A model generated the notes under the pieces. It did no database searches and was not told the origin of the DNA. It saw only the letters and a list, made by a program, of their open reading frames with translations. Made by a program: the position numbers and the translations under genes. From Oscillospiraceae bacterium (GTDB lineage: Bacteria; Bacillota; Clostridia; Oscillospirales; Oscillospiraceae): a DNA stretch of 64,000 nucleotides. Shown here piece by piece: positions 18,875 to 28,162 of the stretch (within the stretch, counting starts at the first letter, position 1; the number at the start of each line of letters is the position of its first letter). The stretch is from assembly GCA_017552325.1 (NCBI GenBank), contig JAFZQE010000012.1, positions 1 to 64,000 of the forward strand, in the 5' to 3' direction.

Positions 18875-19282
18875 GTGACGCAGGAAGCGGTCGTGACAAA
18901 GCTTTTGCCCGAGGGCATGGCCGAGGTCGCCGTCAGAAGGACGACGGCCTGCGGCGGCAACTGCGGTAGCTGCGAAAGCTGCGTTTTCGAAAACCAGATG
19001 AAAACGCCCGCCGCAAACCCGCTCAACGCGAAGCCCGGGCAGAAGGTGCTGATCGAAAGCCAGAGCGCCAAGGTCTTCAGGGCTGCCGTGCTCGTCTACA
19101 TCCTCCCGCTCGTCTTCTTCCTCCTCGGCTACGCCGCCGCCGCTGCGGCAGGGCTCGGCGAGGCAGGCTGCATCATCGCCAGCTTCGCGGGGCTTCTCGT
19201 CGGCGGTACCGTTCTCGTCCTCACGCAAAAATTCCGCAACAGGAGCGAGGACATCACCTTTGAGATCATCGAAATACTCTGA
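18875..19282 (+). CDS. SoxR-reducing system RseC family membrane protein
   Basis: This 135-aa protein starts with GTG. A conserved cysteine cluster C-x3-C-x2-C-x2-C lies near residues 26-36 (ACGGNCGSCESC), followed by two membrane helices (about 66-86 and 92-112). This is the RseC/MucC layout, in which the N-terminal Cys-rich part may bind a metal or Fe-S centre. Family members are linked to Rnf electron transfer or SoxR reduction in other bacteria; the job in this operon is unknown. It sits between cdaR and the YicC gene. Confidence 0.8.
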   Translation: MTQEAVVTKLLPEGMAEVAVRRTTACGGNCGSCESCVFENQMKTPAANPLNAKPGQKVLIESQSAKVFRAAVLVYILPLVFFLLGYAAAAAAGLGEAGCIIASFAGLLVGGTVLVLTQKFRNRSEDITFEIIEIL

Positions 19283-19297
19283 CAGACGGAGGCTTCT

Positions 19298-20176
19298 ATG
19301 ATAAAAAGCATGACAGGCTACGGCAGTGCCAGGGGCACGGTCGACGGCCTGGAGATCACCGTTGAGCTCAAGAGCGTCAACAACCGTTTCCTGGACTGCT
19401 CCGTCCGCATGCCGCGCAGCTTCCTCTTCGCGGAAGACGCCGTCAAGTCCGCCGTACAGAAGCATATCAGCCGCGGCAAGGTCGACGTTTTCGTCAGCGT
19501 CGATTCCTCGCAGGCGGGGGACATGGCCGTCAAGGTCAACGAAGGGCTGCTGAAGGGCTATATGGAGGCTCTGAGGCACATTGCTGAGGAGTATCAGCTC
19601 CCCAACGATCTCAGCGCCGTCAGCGTCAGCCGTTTTCCGGACGTTCTCGTCGTCGAGAAGAAGGAGCTGGACGCCGAGGCGATCACCGCCGGGATCCGCG
19701 AGATCGCGGAGCGGGCCCTCTGCGATTTCGACGCGATGCGCCTGCGCGAGGGCGAAAAGCTGTGCATCGACGTGCTGAAGAGGCTCGAGACGATCGACGC
19801 GCTGGTCTCCGTCATCGAGGCCGAGGCGCCGAAGACGGTCGCGGACTACCGCGCGAGGCTTGAGCAGAAGATGGCCGAGGTCCTCGGCGCCGCCGGGATC
19901 GACCAGAACCGGATCCTGGCGGAGGCCGCGATCTTCGCCGACCACATCGCCGTCGACGAGGAGACGGTGAGGCTGCGCAGCCACATGGCCCAGCTGCAGT
20001 CGATGATCTCCGGCAATTCACCGATCGGCCGCAAGATCGATTTTCTGATCCAGGAGTTCAACCGCGAGGCCAATACGACCGGCTCCAAGTGTCAGAATTC
20101 CGATATCGCGCACGTCGTCGTCGATCTGAAATCCGAGATCGAGAAGATCCGCGAGCAGATCCAGAACATCGAATAG
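19298..20176 (+). CDS. YicC/YloC-family endoribonuclease
   Basis: This 292-aa protein begins [10 protein letters not shown] and ends with IREQIQNIE. It contains [12 protein letters not shown] near residue 24 and the conserved C-terminal block [16 protein letters not shown] near 250, all diagnostic of YicC/YloC. Members are Mg-dependent endoribonucleases affecting mRNA decay. In Firmicutes the gene regularly precedes remA, gmk and rpoZ, as here. Confidence 0.93.
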   Translation: MIKSMTGYGSARGTVDGLEITVELKSVNNRFLDCSVRMPRSFLFAEDAVKSAVQKHISRGKVDVFVSVDSSQAGDMAVKVNEGLLKGYMEALRHIAEEYQLPNDLSAVSVSRFPDVLVVEKKELDAEAITAGIREIAERALCDFDAMRLREGEKLCIDVLKRLETIDALVSVIEAEAPKTVADYRARLEQKMAEVLGAAGIDQNRILAEAAIFADHIAVDEETVRLRSHMAQLQSMISGNSPIGRKIDFLIQEFNREANTTGSKCQNSDIAHVVVDLKSEIEKIREQIQNIE

Positions 20177-20184
20177 GTGAGCGC

Positions 20185-20445
20185 ATGAAACTTGTCAATA
20201 TCGGCTTCGGAAACCTGATCCACGACCGGCGGGTGGTTTCCATCGTCAGCCCGGAGTCCGCGCCGGTCAAACGGATGATCCAGGACGTGCGAGAGAAGGG
20301 CCTGCTGATCGACGCGAGCTTCGGCCGCAGCACGAGATCGGTGATCGTCATGGACAGCGGTCACGTGATCCTCTCCGCGCTGACGCCGGAGGTCCTGTCC
20401 CAGCGCTTTGACGAAACTGAAGAGGAGGAACAGAGGGATGAGTGA
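20185..20445 (+). CDS. remA: RemA/DUF370 DNA-binding regulator
   Basis: This 86-aa protein starts [10 protein letters not shown] and contains [13 protein letters not shown] and the basic DNA-contact stretch [17 protein letters not shown]. In Bacillus, RemA binds DNA as a ring-shaped assembly and activates matrix and osmoprotection genes. The start at 20185 gives the family length. Its last codons overlap the gmk start by eight bases. Confidence 0.93.
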   Translation: MKLVNIGFGNLIHDRRVVSIVSPESAPVKRMIQDVREKGLLIDASFGRSTRSVIVMDSGHVILSALTPEVLSQRFDETEEEEQRDE

Positions 20446-21037
20446 AAAAGGTAAGCTGATCGTTATTTCCGGGCCCTCCGGGGCGGGCAAGAGCACGGTC
20501 GTTTTCAAGGCGATGGAAGGGCGGGACGATCTCTGCTTCTCCACCTCCGTGACGACCAGAAAGCCCCGTCCCAACGAGGTCGACGGAAGGGAATACTTCT
20601 TCGTTGACCTGGAGCGCTTCGACGAGATGATCGCCAACGACGAGCTGCTCGAGCACGCGGTCTACGTGGCCAACTCCTACGGGACGCCGCGCAAATACGT
20701 CGAGGACAAGCTGGAAAGCGGCATGAACGTGCTGCTGGACATCGAGGTGCAGGGCGCCCGCCAGGTGGCGGAGAAAAAGCCCGACGCCGTGAAGATCTTC
20801 ATTATCCCGCCCTCTCTTGAGGAGCTGGAGCGCCGCCTTGTCGGCCGCGGCACCGATACCGCCCGCGCCATCGAGGCCAGGCTCATCCGCGCCAGGCAGG
20901 AATACGCCGAAGCGGATTTCTACGACTATATCATCGTCAATGACGACGCCGACCGGGCCGCCGATGAACTCAAGGCGATCATCCTGGCCGAGCACTGCCG
21001 CGCCGCGGAGCGCGCCCACTATCTGACCGATCTCTGA
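20438..21037 (+). CDS. gmk: Guanylate kinase
   Basis: This 199-aa enzyme phosphorylates GMP to GDP. The P-loop [11 protein letters not shown] is near residue 10, the GMP-binding [17 protein letters not shown] near 37-53, and [12 protein letters not shown] near 97-108. The start at 20438 lies inside the end of remA and is preceded by GAGG. Confidence 0.96.
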   Translation: MSEKGKLIVISGPSGAGKSTVVFKAMEGRDDLCFSTSVTTRKPRPNEVDGREYFFVDLERFDEMIANDELLEHAVYVANSYGTPRKYVEDKLESGMNVLLDIEVQGARQVAEKKPDAVKIFIIPPSLEELERRLVGRGTDTARAIEARLIRARQEYAEADFYDYIIVNDDADRAADELKAIILAEHCRAAERAHYLTDL

Positions 21038-21096
21038 CCGGCCTTCCAATCGTTTATTATTTCAGCCGGAGATCCGGCAGAATGGAGAATACCGTT

Positions 21097-21285
21097 ATGA
21101 TGCTTTATCCCCCGATGGCCGAACTCGTCGAGAAGATCGGCAGCCGTTATCAGCTGGTGAACCTGGTCGCCCGCCGCGCCCGCACGCTGGCCGCGGAAGC
21201 GGAAGAGAAGCAGATCCCGCTCGAGCGCAAGCCCGTTTCTTCCGCGATCGACGAGGTTTACACCGGAAAGCTGTCCATCAAGTAA
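21097..21285 (+). CDS. rpoZ: RNA polymerase omega subunit
   Basis: This 62-aa subunit stabilises beta-prime in RNA polymerase. It shows MAELVEKIGSRYQLVNLVA and RARTLA, then a short C-terminal strand region. The start at 21097 is preferred because GGAG lies nine bases upstream; an ATG at 21082 would overlap that site. It lies between gmk and priA, the usual context. Confidence 0.9.
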   Translation: MMLYPPMAELVEKIGSRYQLVNLVARRARTLAAEAEEKQIPLERKPVSSAIDEVYTGKLSIK

Positions 21286-21292
21286 GAATCCG

Positions 21293-23554
21293 TTGGCAGT
21301 GGCTGCAAGGATCGCCAAAATTGCGGTTTCCGCCGCACCATACTGGATAGACAAGCCCTATGACTATTTGATCCCCGAGGAGCTGCTGGAAACCGCGCTC
21401 CCCGGGGTGAGGGTTTTAGTGCCGTTTTCGCGCGGCAACAGGCAGAGCGAGGGCGTGATTCTTTCCGTCTCCGAAAGCAGCAGCTTCGGATCGGATAAGC
21501 TGAAGCCCCTGCTGCGGGTGCTGGATGACGCGCCCGTTCTCTCCGAGCAGCAGATCAGGCTGGCGCTTTTCATGCGCGACCGCTTCTTCTGCACCGTCTA
21601 CGACGCCGTGAAGGCGATCCTGCCCGCCGGGCTGTGGTTCGACCAGCAGGGTCAGCGCCGCGCAAAGGACAAGATGCTCCCGATGATCCGCCTCGCGGTC
21701 TCCGCGGAGGAGGCCTCGGCCGTCATCGAGGCGAAGCGTCGCCGCGCCCCGCAGCAGGCCAGGATCCTCGAGCTCCTGTGCAGCTTCGAGGCGCTGCCGC
21801 TCCACGACGTGCTCTCGCACGCCGACGCCTCGCGTCCGTCCGTCAAGGCGCTGGAAAAGCAGGAGCTGGTCGAGCTCTACGAGCGGGAGGTCTTTCGCCG
21901 ACCGGAGATCTACGACGACGAAAAGCAGCCGCTTCCCGTTCTGAACGCGGCGCAGGAGAGCGTTTTTCAGGGCCTGCAGAAACTGGCCGACGGCGGCAGG
22001 GCCGCCGCGGCGCTCCTCTTCGGCGTAACGGGCAGCGGAAAGACCAGCGTCTACATCCATCTGATCGAACGGCAGCTGCGGCAGGGGAGGTCAGCGATCC
22101 TGCTCGTGCCCGAGATCGCGCTGACGCCGCAGATGCTGCAGACTTTCTCCTCCTACTTCGGCAATGAGATCGCCGTGCTGCACTCCAGCCTCTCCGTGGG
22201 CGAGCGCTACGACGAATGGAAGCGCATCCGCTCGGGCAAGGCGCGGCTCGTGATCGGCACCCGCAGCGCCGTTTTCGCGCCGGTCTCCGATCTGGGGCTG
22301 CTGATCATCGACGAGGAGCAGGAAGAGAGCTACAAATCCGAAAATTCGCCCCGTTACAACACGCGCGATGTGGCAAAATATCTCTGCGCGCGCTCAAACT
22401 GCCTTCTGCTGCTCGGCTCCGCCACGCCGGACATCTCCAGCCGCTATTACGCGGAGACCGGGCGCTATTCCTTTTTCAGCCTGCCGGAGCGCTACAACGA
22501 CATGGCGCTCCCGGAGGTGCGGATCGTAGACATGAAGCGGGAGCTCCGCCGCGGGAACATCGGGGACATCAGCCTCCCGCTGCGCGAGGAGCTGGCCGAA
22601 ACGATGGCGCACGGCGAGCAGAGCATCCTCTTCATCAACCGCCGCGGCGCGCACAAGCTGATCAGCTGCGGCAGCTGCGGCTTCACCTACAAGTGCCCGC
22701 GCTGCAGTGTCTCGCTGACCTATCACAGCAGCAACCGGCGGCTGATCTGCCATTACTGCGGCTATTCGCAGCGCGTCGATCCGCTCTGTCCCGACTGCGG
22801 GGGAGAGCTCAAATACATCGGCAGCGGCACGCAGTACGTCGTCGAGCAGCTCAATGAGCTCTTTCCCGGCACCGGGATCCTCCGCGTCGACACCGACACG
22901 GTCGCGCCGCTCGGCTCGCACAAGCAGCTCTTCGACCGTTTTCAGAACGAGAAGATCCCGATTATGGTCGGCACGCAGATGGTCGCCAAGGGCCTGAACT
23001 TCGACAACGTCACGCTCGTCGGCGTCCTGTCCGCCGATCAGAGCCTCTACGCGGGCGACTACCGCGCGGGGGAGAGGACCTTTTCCCTGATCACTCAGGT
23101 CGTCGGCCGCAGCGGCCGCGGCACGAAGCCAGGCCGCGCCGTCATCCAGACCTATACGCCCGAGAATCAGACGATCCAACAGGCAGCCTCCCAGGATTAC
23201 GAGGCCTTTTTCCGCTCGGAAATGGAGCTGCGCCGCCTGCAGAACGCGCCGCCCGTCTGCGATCTGATCTCCGTGACCGCCTCGGGCCTTGTCGAGGAGC
23301 AGGTGCTCCGCACCGCGCACTATGCCGCGGACTGGCTGCGCAACGCGACGGCCGGGCAGGACTCGGTCAGCGTGATGGGCCCCGCGCCGCTCCCCGTCGT
23401 GAAGATCAACAACCGTTACCGTTACCGCATCCACATCGCCTGCACTTGTGACGCCTTCATGCGGCGGCTTGTCGCCCAGCTCCTTTCGGAGTGCAGCGTG
23501 GACAAGCGTTTCCGGGGCGTCTCCGTCTTTGCGGACAACGACCCGATTGACTAA
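21293..23554 (+). CDS. priA: Primosomal protein N' (replication restart helicase)
   Basis: This 753-aa helicase reloads replication machinery at stalled forks. The N-terminal DNA-binding part contains YWIDKPYDYLIPE. Walker A is GVTGSGKTSVY near 244. The Walker B box reads DEEQ (340-343) instead of the usual DEEH. A zinc-binding region near 462-505 holds CGSCGFTYKCPRCS and CHYCGY...CPDCGG, and VVGRSGRG is near 603. The start is TTG 21293, with GTG 21299 as alternative; the ribosome site is weak, suggesting coupling to rpoZ eight bases upstream. Confidence 0.95.
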   Translation: MAVAARIAKIAVSAAPYWIDKPYDYLIPEELLETALPGVRVLVPFSRGNRQSEGVILSVSESSSFGSDKLKPLLRVLDDAPVLSEQQIRLALFMRDRFFCTVYDAVKAILPAGLWFDQQGQRRAKDKMLPMIRLAVSAEEASAVIEAKRRRAPQQARILELLCSFEALPLHDVLSHADASRPSVKALEKQELVELYEREVFRRPEIYDDEKQPLPVLNAAQESVFQGLQKLADGGRAAAALLFGVTGSGKTSVYIHLIERQLRQGRSAILLVPEIALTPQMLQTFSSYFGNEIAVLHSSLSVGERYDEWKRIRSGKARLVIGTRSAVFAPVSDLGLLIIDEEQEESYKSENSPRYNTRDVAKYLCARSNCLLLLGSATPDISSRYYAETGRYSFFSLPERYNDMALPEVRIVDMKRELRRGNIGDISLPLREELAETMAHGEQSILFINRRGAHKLISCGSCGFTYKCPRCSVSLTYHSSNRRLICHYCGYSQRVDPLCPDCGGELKYIGSGTQYVVEQLNELFPGTGILRVDTDTVAPLGSHKQLFDRFQNEKIPIMVGTQMVAKGLNFDNVTLVGVLSADQSLYAGDYRAGERTFSLITQVVGRSGRGTKPGRAVIQTYTPENQTIQQAASQDYEAFFRSEMELRRLQNAPPVCDLISVTASGLVEEQVLRTAHYAADWLRNATAGQDSVSVMGPAPLPVVKINNRYRYRIHIACTCDAFMRRLVAQLLSECSVDKRFRGVSVFADNDPID

Positions 23555-23590
23555 TATCGCCGCTTCGGCGGCGCTGAAATGGAGTAGCCC

Positions 23591-24088
23591 ATGGCTTTGA
23601 GAAACATACTGACAAAGGAAGAGCCGACTCTTTACAAAAAATGCCGTCCCGTCACCGCTTTCAACGAGCGGCTGCATCAGCTGCTGGACGATATGGCCGA
23701 GACCCTCGCCCAGGCCAACGGCGTCGGCCTCGCCGCGCCGCAGGTCGGCGTGCTGCGCCGCGCGGTCCTCGTCATTGAGACCAACGTCCCGGAAGGCGAA
23801 TCGGAATATATCATCGAGCTCGTCAACCCCGAGATCATCGAGCGCTCCGGCGTGCAGAAGGGGGCGGAGGGCTGCCTCAGCGTGCCGGGAGAGTACGGCA
23901 TCGTCGAGCGCCCGATGCACGTCAGGGTCCGCGCGCAGGACCGCTTCGGCGAGTGGTTCGAGGTCGAGGGCGAGGGTCTGACCGCGCGCTGCTTCTGCCA
24001 CGAGATCGACCACCTGGACGGCGTCGTCTTCACCTCCCGCTGCGAGCGCATGCTCAGCGAGGAAGAGATCGAGAAGGGTCAGTTCTGA
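23591..24088 (+). CDS. def: Peptide deformylase
   Basis: This 165-aa iron or zinc enzyme removes the formyl group from nascent N-terminal Met. The three motifs are intact: GVGLAAPQVG near 44, EGCLSVP near 95 and CHEIDHLDG near 138. It is followed by fmt, the enzyme that adds the formyl group to initiator tRNA, as in most Firmicutes. Confidence 0.97.
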   Translation: MALRNILTKEEPTLYKKCRPVTAFNERLHQLLDDMAETLAQANGVGLAAPQVGVLRRAVLVIETNVPEGESEYIIELVNPEIIERSGVQKGAEGCLSVPGEYGIVERPMHVRVRAQDRFGEWFEVEGEGLTARCFCHEIDHLDGVVFTSRCERMLSEEEIEKGQF

Positions 24089-24103
24089 ACGGCGGGGTGC
24101 TTC

Positions 24104-25033
24104 ATGCGGATCGTATTTATGGGCACGCCCGATTTTGCCGAGGCGTCGCTGAAAAAACTGATCGAAAACCGCTTTGAGGTCGTCGGCGTCTTCACGCAGC
24201 CGGACAGGCCGCGCGGACGCGGCATGGCCGTCAGCTTTTCTCCCGTCAAGGAGCTCGCGCTGGCCAGCGGAATCCCGGTGTTTCAGCCGGAGAAAATGCG
24301 CGACGGAACAGCCCTGTCGATCTTGCGGGAGCTGCGGCCCGATATCCTTGTGGTCGTGGCTTACGGCAAGCTGCTCCCGGATGAGATCCTGGCCCTGCCG
24401 AAGTTCGGCGCGATCAACGTCCACGCCTCGCTCCTGCCCAAATACCGCGGCGCGGCTCCGATCCAGTGGGCCGTGCTCAACGGCGACAAAACGACCGGCG
24501 TCAGCATCATGGTTATGGCGCACGAGATGGACAGCGGCGACGTGATCGACACGGTAGAGACCGAGATCGGGGAAAAGGAGACCGCGGGCGAGCTCTTCGA
24601 CCGGCTGAAGGAACTCGGCGCGGAGCTGCTCGTCAGGACGCTGCCTGCCATCGAGCGGGGGACGGCGGCGCGCACGCCGCAGGATCACAGTCAGGCCACT
24701 TATGTGAAAATGCTGGACAAGTCCCTCTGCCCCATCGACTTTGACCGCCCGGCGAGACTGGTGCTGAAGCAGATCTTCGGCCTGCAGCCCTGGCCGGTCG
24801 CCACGACGGAGCTCGGCGGCGTGACGCTGCGGGTCTTCGACGCGGATCTGACAGACAGTCACACCGAAGCCGCGCCCGGAACGATCCTGCGCGCCGACGG
24901 CGAGGGGATCGAGATCGCCTGCGCGGCGGGGGAGACGATCCGCCTCACCTCGCTGCAGGCTCCCGGCAAAAAGAGAATGTCCGCGGCAGACTATCTGCGC
25001 GGGCATCCGATCAAAACGGAGCAGAACCCATGA
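24104..25033 (+). CDS. fmt: Methionyl-tRNA formyltransferase
   Basis: This 309-aa enzyme formylates Met-tRNA(fMet) using 10-formyl-tetrahydrofolate. MRIVFMGTPDFAE opens the N-terminal domain, and INVHASLLPKYRGAAPIQ near 104-121 carries the catalytic Asn and His. The C-terminal tRNA-binding domain follows. Its stop overlaps the rsmB ATG (ATGA). Confidence 0.97.
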   Translation: MRIVFMGTPDFAEASLKKLIENRFEVVGVFTQPDRPRGRGMAVSFSPVKELALASGIPVFQPEKMRDGTALSILRELRPDILVVVAYGKLLPDEILALPKFGAINVHASLLPKYRGAAPIQWAVLNGDKTTGVSIMVMAHEMDSGDVIDTVETEIGEKETAGELFDRLKELGAELLVRTLPAIERGTAARTPQDHSQATYVKMLDKSLCPIDFDRPARLVLKQIFGLQPWPVATTELGGVTLRVFDADLTDSHTEAAPGTILRADGEGIEIACAAGETIRLTSLQAPGKKRMSAADYLRGHPIKTEQNP

Positions 25034-26346
25034 CGACGGCGAGAGAAGCAGCGCTGCGCGTGCTGGAGCGCTGCCGCCGCGATGGGGCCTGGTCGGCGCA
25101 GGTGCTGGATCAGCTGCTCTCCTCCGGCAATCTGACGGACAGAGACGCAGCGCTGGCGGCCAGGCTCAGCCTCGGCGTCCTGCAGAACGACCGTTATCTG
25201 GATTTCTATATCGACAGCTTCTGCAGCGCGCCGAAGCTCGAGCCGAAGCTGCGCGACATCCTCCGCCTCGGCGCTTTTCAGCTTCTGCTGTCGGACAGGA
25301 TCCCGGCGCACGCCGCGGTCGGCGAGAGCGTGGCCCTGTGCAAAGCAAGCGGCCTTTCCCGCGCGGCCGGGCTCGTCAACGCCGTGCTGCGCCGCCTGAG
25401 CGAGAACCGCGATCGTCTGCCCGAGATCCCCGGCAAGGGGACGGCTCATTATCTCGGCGTCCGTTACAGCCAGCCCGACTGGCTGGCCGAGCGCCTGATC
25501 TGTCAGCGCGGCTATGACTTCGCCGAGGCCTTCTTCACCGCCTGTCTCGAGCCGCCGGAGACCGACCTGCAGATCAACACCCTGAAGACCGACGCTTCGT
25601 CCTATGCGGAAAGACTGAGAGAAGCGGATATCCGGTTTTCCGTGCCCGAGTACCCGGACAACGCGCTCTCCGTGCGCAGCGGCAGGGTCGCCGCGCTGCC
25701 CGGCTATGCGGAAGGGCTCTTTTACGTGCAGGACCGCGCCGCGGCCATGGCGGTCGAGATCGCCGCGCCGAAGCCCGGCATGACCGTTCTGGACGCCTGC
25801 GCCGCGCCGGGCGGAAAATCCTTTGCCGCGGCGCTGCGGATGAGGGACGAGGGCTCGATCCTCTCCTGCGATCTGCACGGGAAGAAGCTTGCGCTGATCG
25901 AAAGCGGCGCGAAGCGTCTGGGTATCACCTGCATCCGCACCGCGGCAATGGACGCGTCCGTCTTTGACGCGTCGCTCGCCGAAGGCTTTGACCTCGTCAT
26001 CGCCGACGTACCATGCTCCGGCTTCGGCGTGATGCGCAAAAAACCGGAGATTCGGCGAAAGAGCGAGGCCGAGGTCGGGGCGCTGCCCGCCGTGCAGGCG
26101 CGGATCCTCGACAATCTGGCCCGCTATGTCAGGCCGGGCGGGACGCTGCTGTATGCGACCTGCACGGTGCTGCGTGAGGAGAACGAGGAGCTCGTCTCCG
26201 GCTTTCTCAAGGCGCATCCGAATTTTCAGCCCGTCGATTTCACGGTGGGGGAGCGCCGGTCCGAAAACGGCTGCTATACCTTCTGGCCGCACATCGATGG
26301 AAGCGACGGATTTTTTGCCGCAAAGCTGCGGCGGGACAAGGCATGA
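25030..26346 (+). CDS. rsmB: 16S rRNA (cytosine-5)-methyltransferase RsmB
   Basis: This 438-aa protein has an N-terminal NusB-like RNA-binding domain (about 1-140) and a SAM-dependent methyltransferase domain. Visible motifs are the SAM loop DACAAPGGKS near 255, DVPCSGFGVMRKKPEIR near 325 and YATCTV near 374, the last two carrying the two functional cysteines. RsmB methylates C967 of 16S rRNA. It overlaps both fmt and rlmN by four bases. Confidence 0.95.
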   Translation: MTTAREAALRVLERCRRDGAWSAQVLDQLLSSGNLTDRDAALAARLSLGVLQNDRYLDFYIDSFCSAPKLEPKLRDILRLGAFQLLLSDRIPAHAAVGESVALCKASGLSRAAGLVNAVLRRLSENRDRLPEIPGKGTAHYLGVRYSQPDWLAERLICQRGYDFAEAFFTACLEPPETDLQINTLKTDASSYAERLREADIRFSVPEYPDNALSVRSGRVAALPGYAEGLFYVQDRAAAMAVEIAAPKPGMTVLDACAAPGGKSFAAALRMRDEGSILSCDLHGKKLALIESGAKRLGITCIRTAAMDASVFDASLAEGFDLVIADVPCSGFGVMRKKPEIRRKSEAEVGALPAVQARILDNLARYVRPGGTLLYATCTVLREENEELVSGFLKAHPNFQPVDFTVGERRSENGCYTFWPHIDGSDGFFAAKLRRDKA

Positions 26347-27407
26347 AAAAAGACATTGTGTCCATGCTCCCCGAGGAGCTGGAAGCCGACTTTGTACAAC
26401 TGAACGAGCCGAAATACCGGGCCGCGCAGGTCTTTCGCTGGCTCGGCCGCGGCGTGCGCGATTTCGAAGCGATGAGCGACCTGCCGAAGAGCCTGCGGGA
26501 AAAGCTGAAGGAGAGCTATGAGATCTACGCGCCGAAGGTGCTGAGAAAACAGGTCTCCGCCATCGACGGGACGATCAAGTATCTCTGGGAGCTGCGGGAC
26601 AGACAGGCGGTCGAGACCGTCGTCATGAGCTATCAGCACGGCAACACCGTCTGCGTGTCCTCGCAGGTCGGCTGCAGACAGGGCTGCGCCTTCTGCGCCT
26701 CCACGATCGGGGGCCTGGTGCGGAATCTGACGCCGTCGGAGATCCTCGACGAGGTGATCTTCTCCCAGCTCGATTCCGGGAAGGAGATCTCCAACATCGT
26801 GCTGATGGGGATCGGCGAGCCGCTGGACAATTTCGACAATGTGATGCGCTTTCTCACGCTGGTCAATCATCCGCAGGGCATGAACATCGGCATGCGGCAC
26901 ATTTCGCTGTCTACCTGCGGCATCACCGAGCGCTTTGACGATCTCGCCGCGCGCGACCTGCAGCTGACGCTGTCCGTCTCGCTGCACGCGCCGGACGACG
27001 AGACCCGCTCGAAGCTGATGCCTGCCAACCGCGGCCGCGGCGTCAGGCAGCTGGTGAAGTGCTGCAGAGAATACTACGAGAAGACCGGCCGCCGGATCTC
27101 GTTTGAGTATGCGATGATCGACGGCGTGAACGACACGGCCTACCACGCGAAGCTCCTGGCCGACATCGCGCGCGAGGTATCCGCGCACGTCAACCTGATC
27201 CCGCTCAACCATGTGGAGGAGAGGCCCTTCCAGCCCTCCACGCAGGGGCATATGAAGGCCTTCATCAAAATCCTGGAGGAACAGCAGGTCAATGTGACTG
27301 TCCGCCGCAGGCTCGGCAGCGACGTCGACGCTTCCTGCGGGCAGCTTCGAAGAAAGAGGGAACGGTCTGCGCAGCAGGCTGCCGCACAGAGCGAGGGACT
27401 GTCATGA
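26343..27407 (+). CDS. rlmN: 23S rRNA/tRNA adenine-C2 methyltransferase (radical SAM) RlmN
   Basis: This 354-aa radical SAM enzyme methylates A2503 of 23S rRNA and A37 of some tRNAs. The iron-sulfur cluster motif C-x3-C-x2-C is at Cys111, 115 and 118. GEPLDNFDNV follows near 160, and DVDASCGQLR with the catalytic C-terminal Cys is near 332. It overlaps prpC by four bases. Confidence 0.96.
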   Translation: MKKDIVSMLPEELEADFVQLNEPKYRAAQVFRWLGRGVRDFEAMSDLPKSLREKLKESYEIYAPKVLRKQVSAIDGTIKYLWELRDRQAVETVVMSYQHGNTVCVSSQVGCRQGCAFCASTIGGLVRNLTPSEILDEVIFSQLDSGKEISNIVLMGIGEPLDNFDNVMRFLTLVNHPQGMNIGMRHISLSTCGITERFDDLAARDLQLTLSVSLHAPDDETRSKLMPANRGRGVRQLVKCCREYYEKTGRRISFEYAMIDGVNDTAYHAKLLADIAREVSAHVNLIPLNHVEERPFQPSTQGHMKAFIKILEEQQVNVTVRRRLGSDVDASCGQLRRKRERSAQQAAAQSEGLS

Positions 27408-28153
27408 TGAAAAGTTTTGGCTTGACCGACAAGGGAAGCGTCAGAAAAGACAATCAGGACTGCTTTATCATCGAGCGCTGCGACGCGAAGGGCTGCCTCG
27501 TGCTCGGGCTGTGCGACGGCATGGGCGGCGCGAAGGCGGGCGGCGTGGCCAGTCAGCTTTCCAACAAGGCCTTCGTCTCGCACATCTACGGCAGGCTGAC
27601 GGCGCGCGTGCAGAAGCGTATCGACTACGAGCAGCTGCTGAAAGAGGCCTGCAGCGAGGCTAACGGCGTCTCCTTCGAGTATTCGCAGTTCGACGAGGCC
27701 TTTCACGGCATGGGCACCACGCTGGTCGGCGGGATCGTCAAATACGGCGGGGCGGGCTATATCGTTAACGTCGGCGACAGCCGCGCCTATCTGATCACGC
27801 ACCGCGGCCGACAGATCACACAGATCACCCGGGACCATTCCCTGGTGGAGGAGCTTGTCGAGTACGGCGCCATCACGGCGGAAGAGGCGAGGGTCCACCC
27901 GCAGAAGAACATCATCACGCGCGCGGTTGGCTCGGAGGCCAGCGTCGAGGCCGATTATTTCCATTTTTCGATGAAAGCGGGGGACGTCCTGCTCCTTTGC
28001 TCCGACGGTCTTTCCAATATGATGACGGACGAAGAGATCCGTACCTTTGCCGAAAACGGCGCCGACCCGGAAACGATCTGCCGGGATCTGATGGACTGCG
28101 CGCTGGAGCGCGGCGCAAAGGATAATGTCACCGTGCTTGCGGTTGTGAAATAA
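27404..28153 (+). CDS. prpC: PP2C-type Ser/Thr protein phosphatase (PrpC/Stp)
   Basis: This 249-aa metal-dependent phosphatase reverses PrkC phosphorylation. Motifs include TDKGSVRKDNQDC near 8-20, GLCDGMGGAKAG near 35, GDSRAYL near 124, and CSDGLSNMM near 200. Its partner kinase follows after nine bases. An alternative ATG lies one codon downstream of the start. Confidence 0.95.
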   Translation: MMKSFGLTDKGSVRKDNQDCFIIERCDAKGCLVLGLCDGMGGAKAGGVASQLSNKAFVSHIYGRLTARVQKRIDYEQLLKEACSEANGVSFEYSQFDEAFHGMGTTLVGGIVKYGGAGYIVNVGDSRAYLITHRGRQITQITRDHSLVEELVEYGAITAEEARVHPQKNIITRAVGSEASVEADYFHFSMKAGDVLLLCSDGLSNMMTDEEIRTFAENGADPETICRDLMDCALERGAKDNVTVLAVVK

Positions 28154-28162
28154 GGGGTAACT

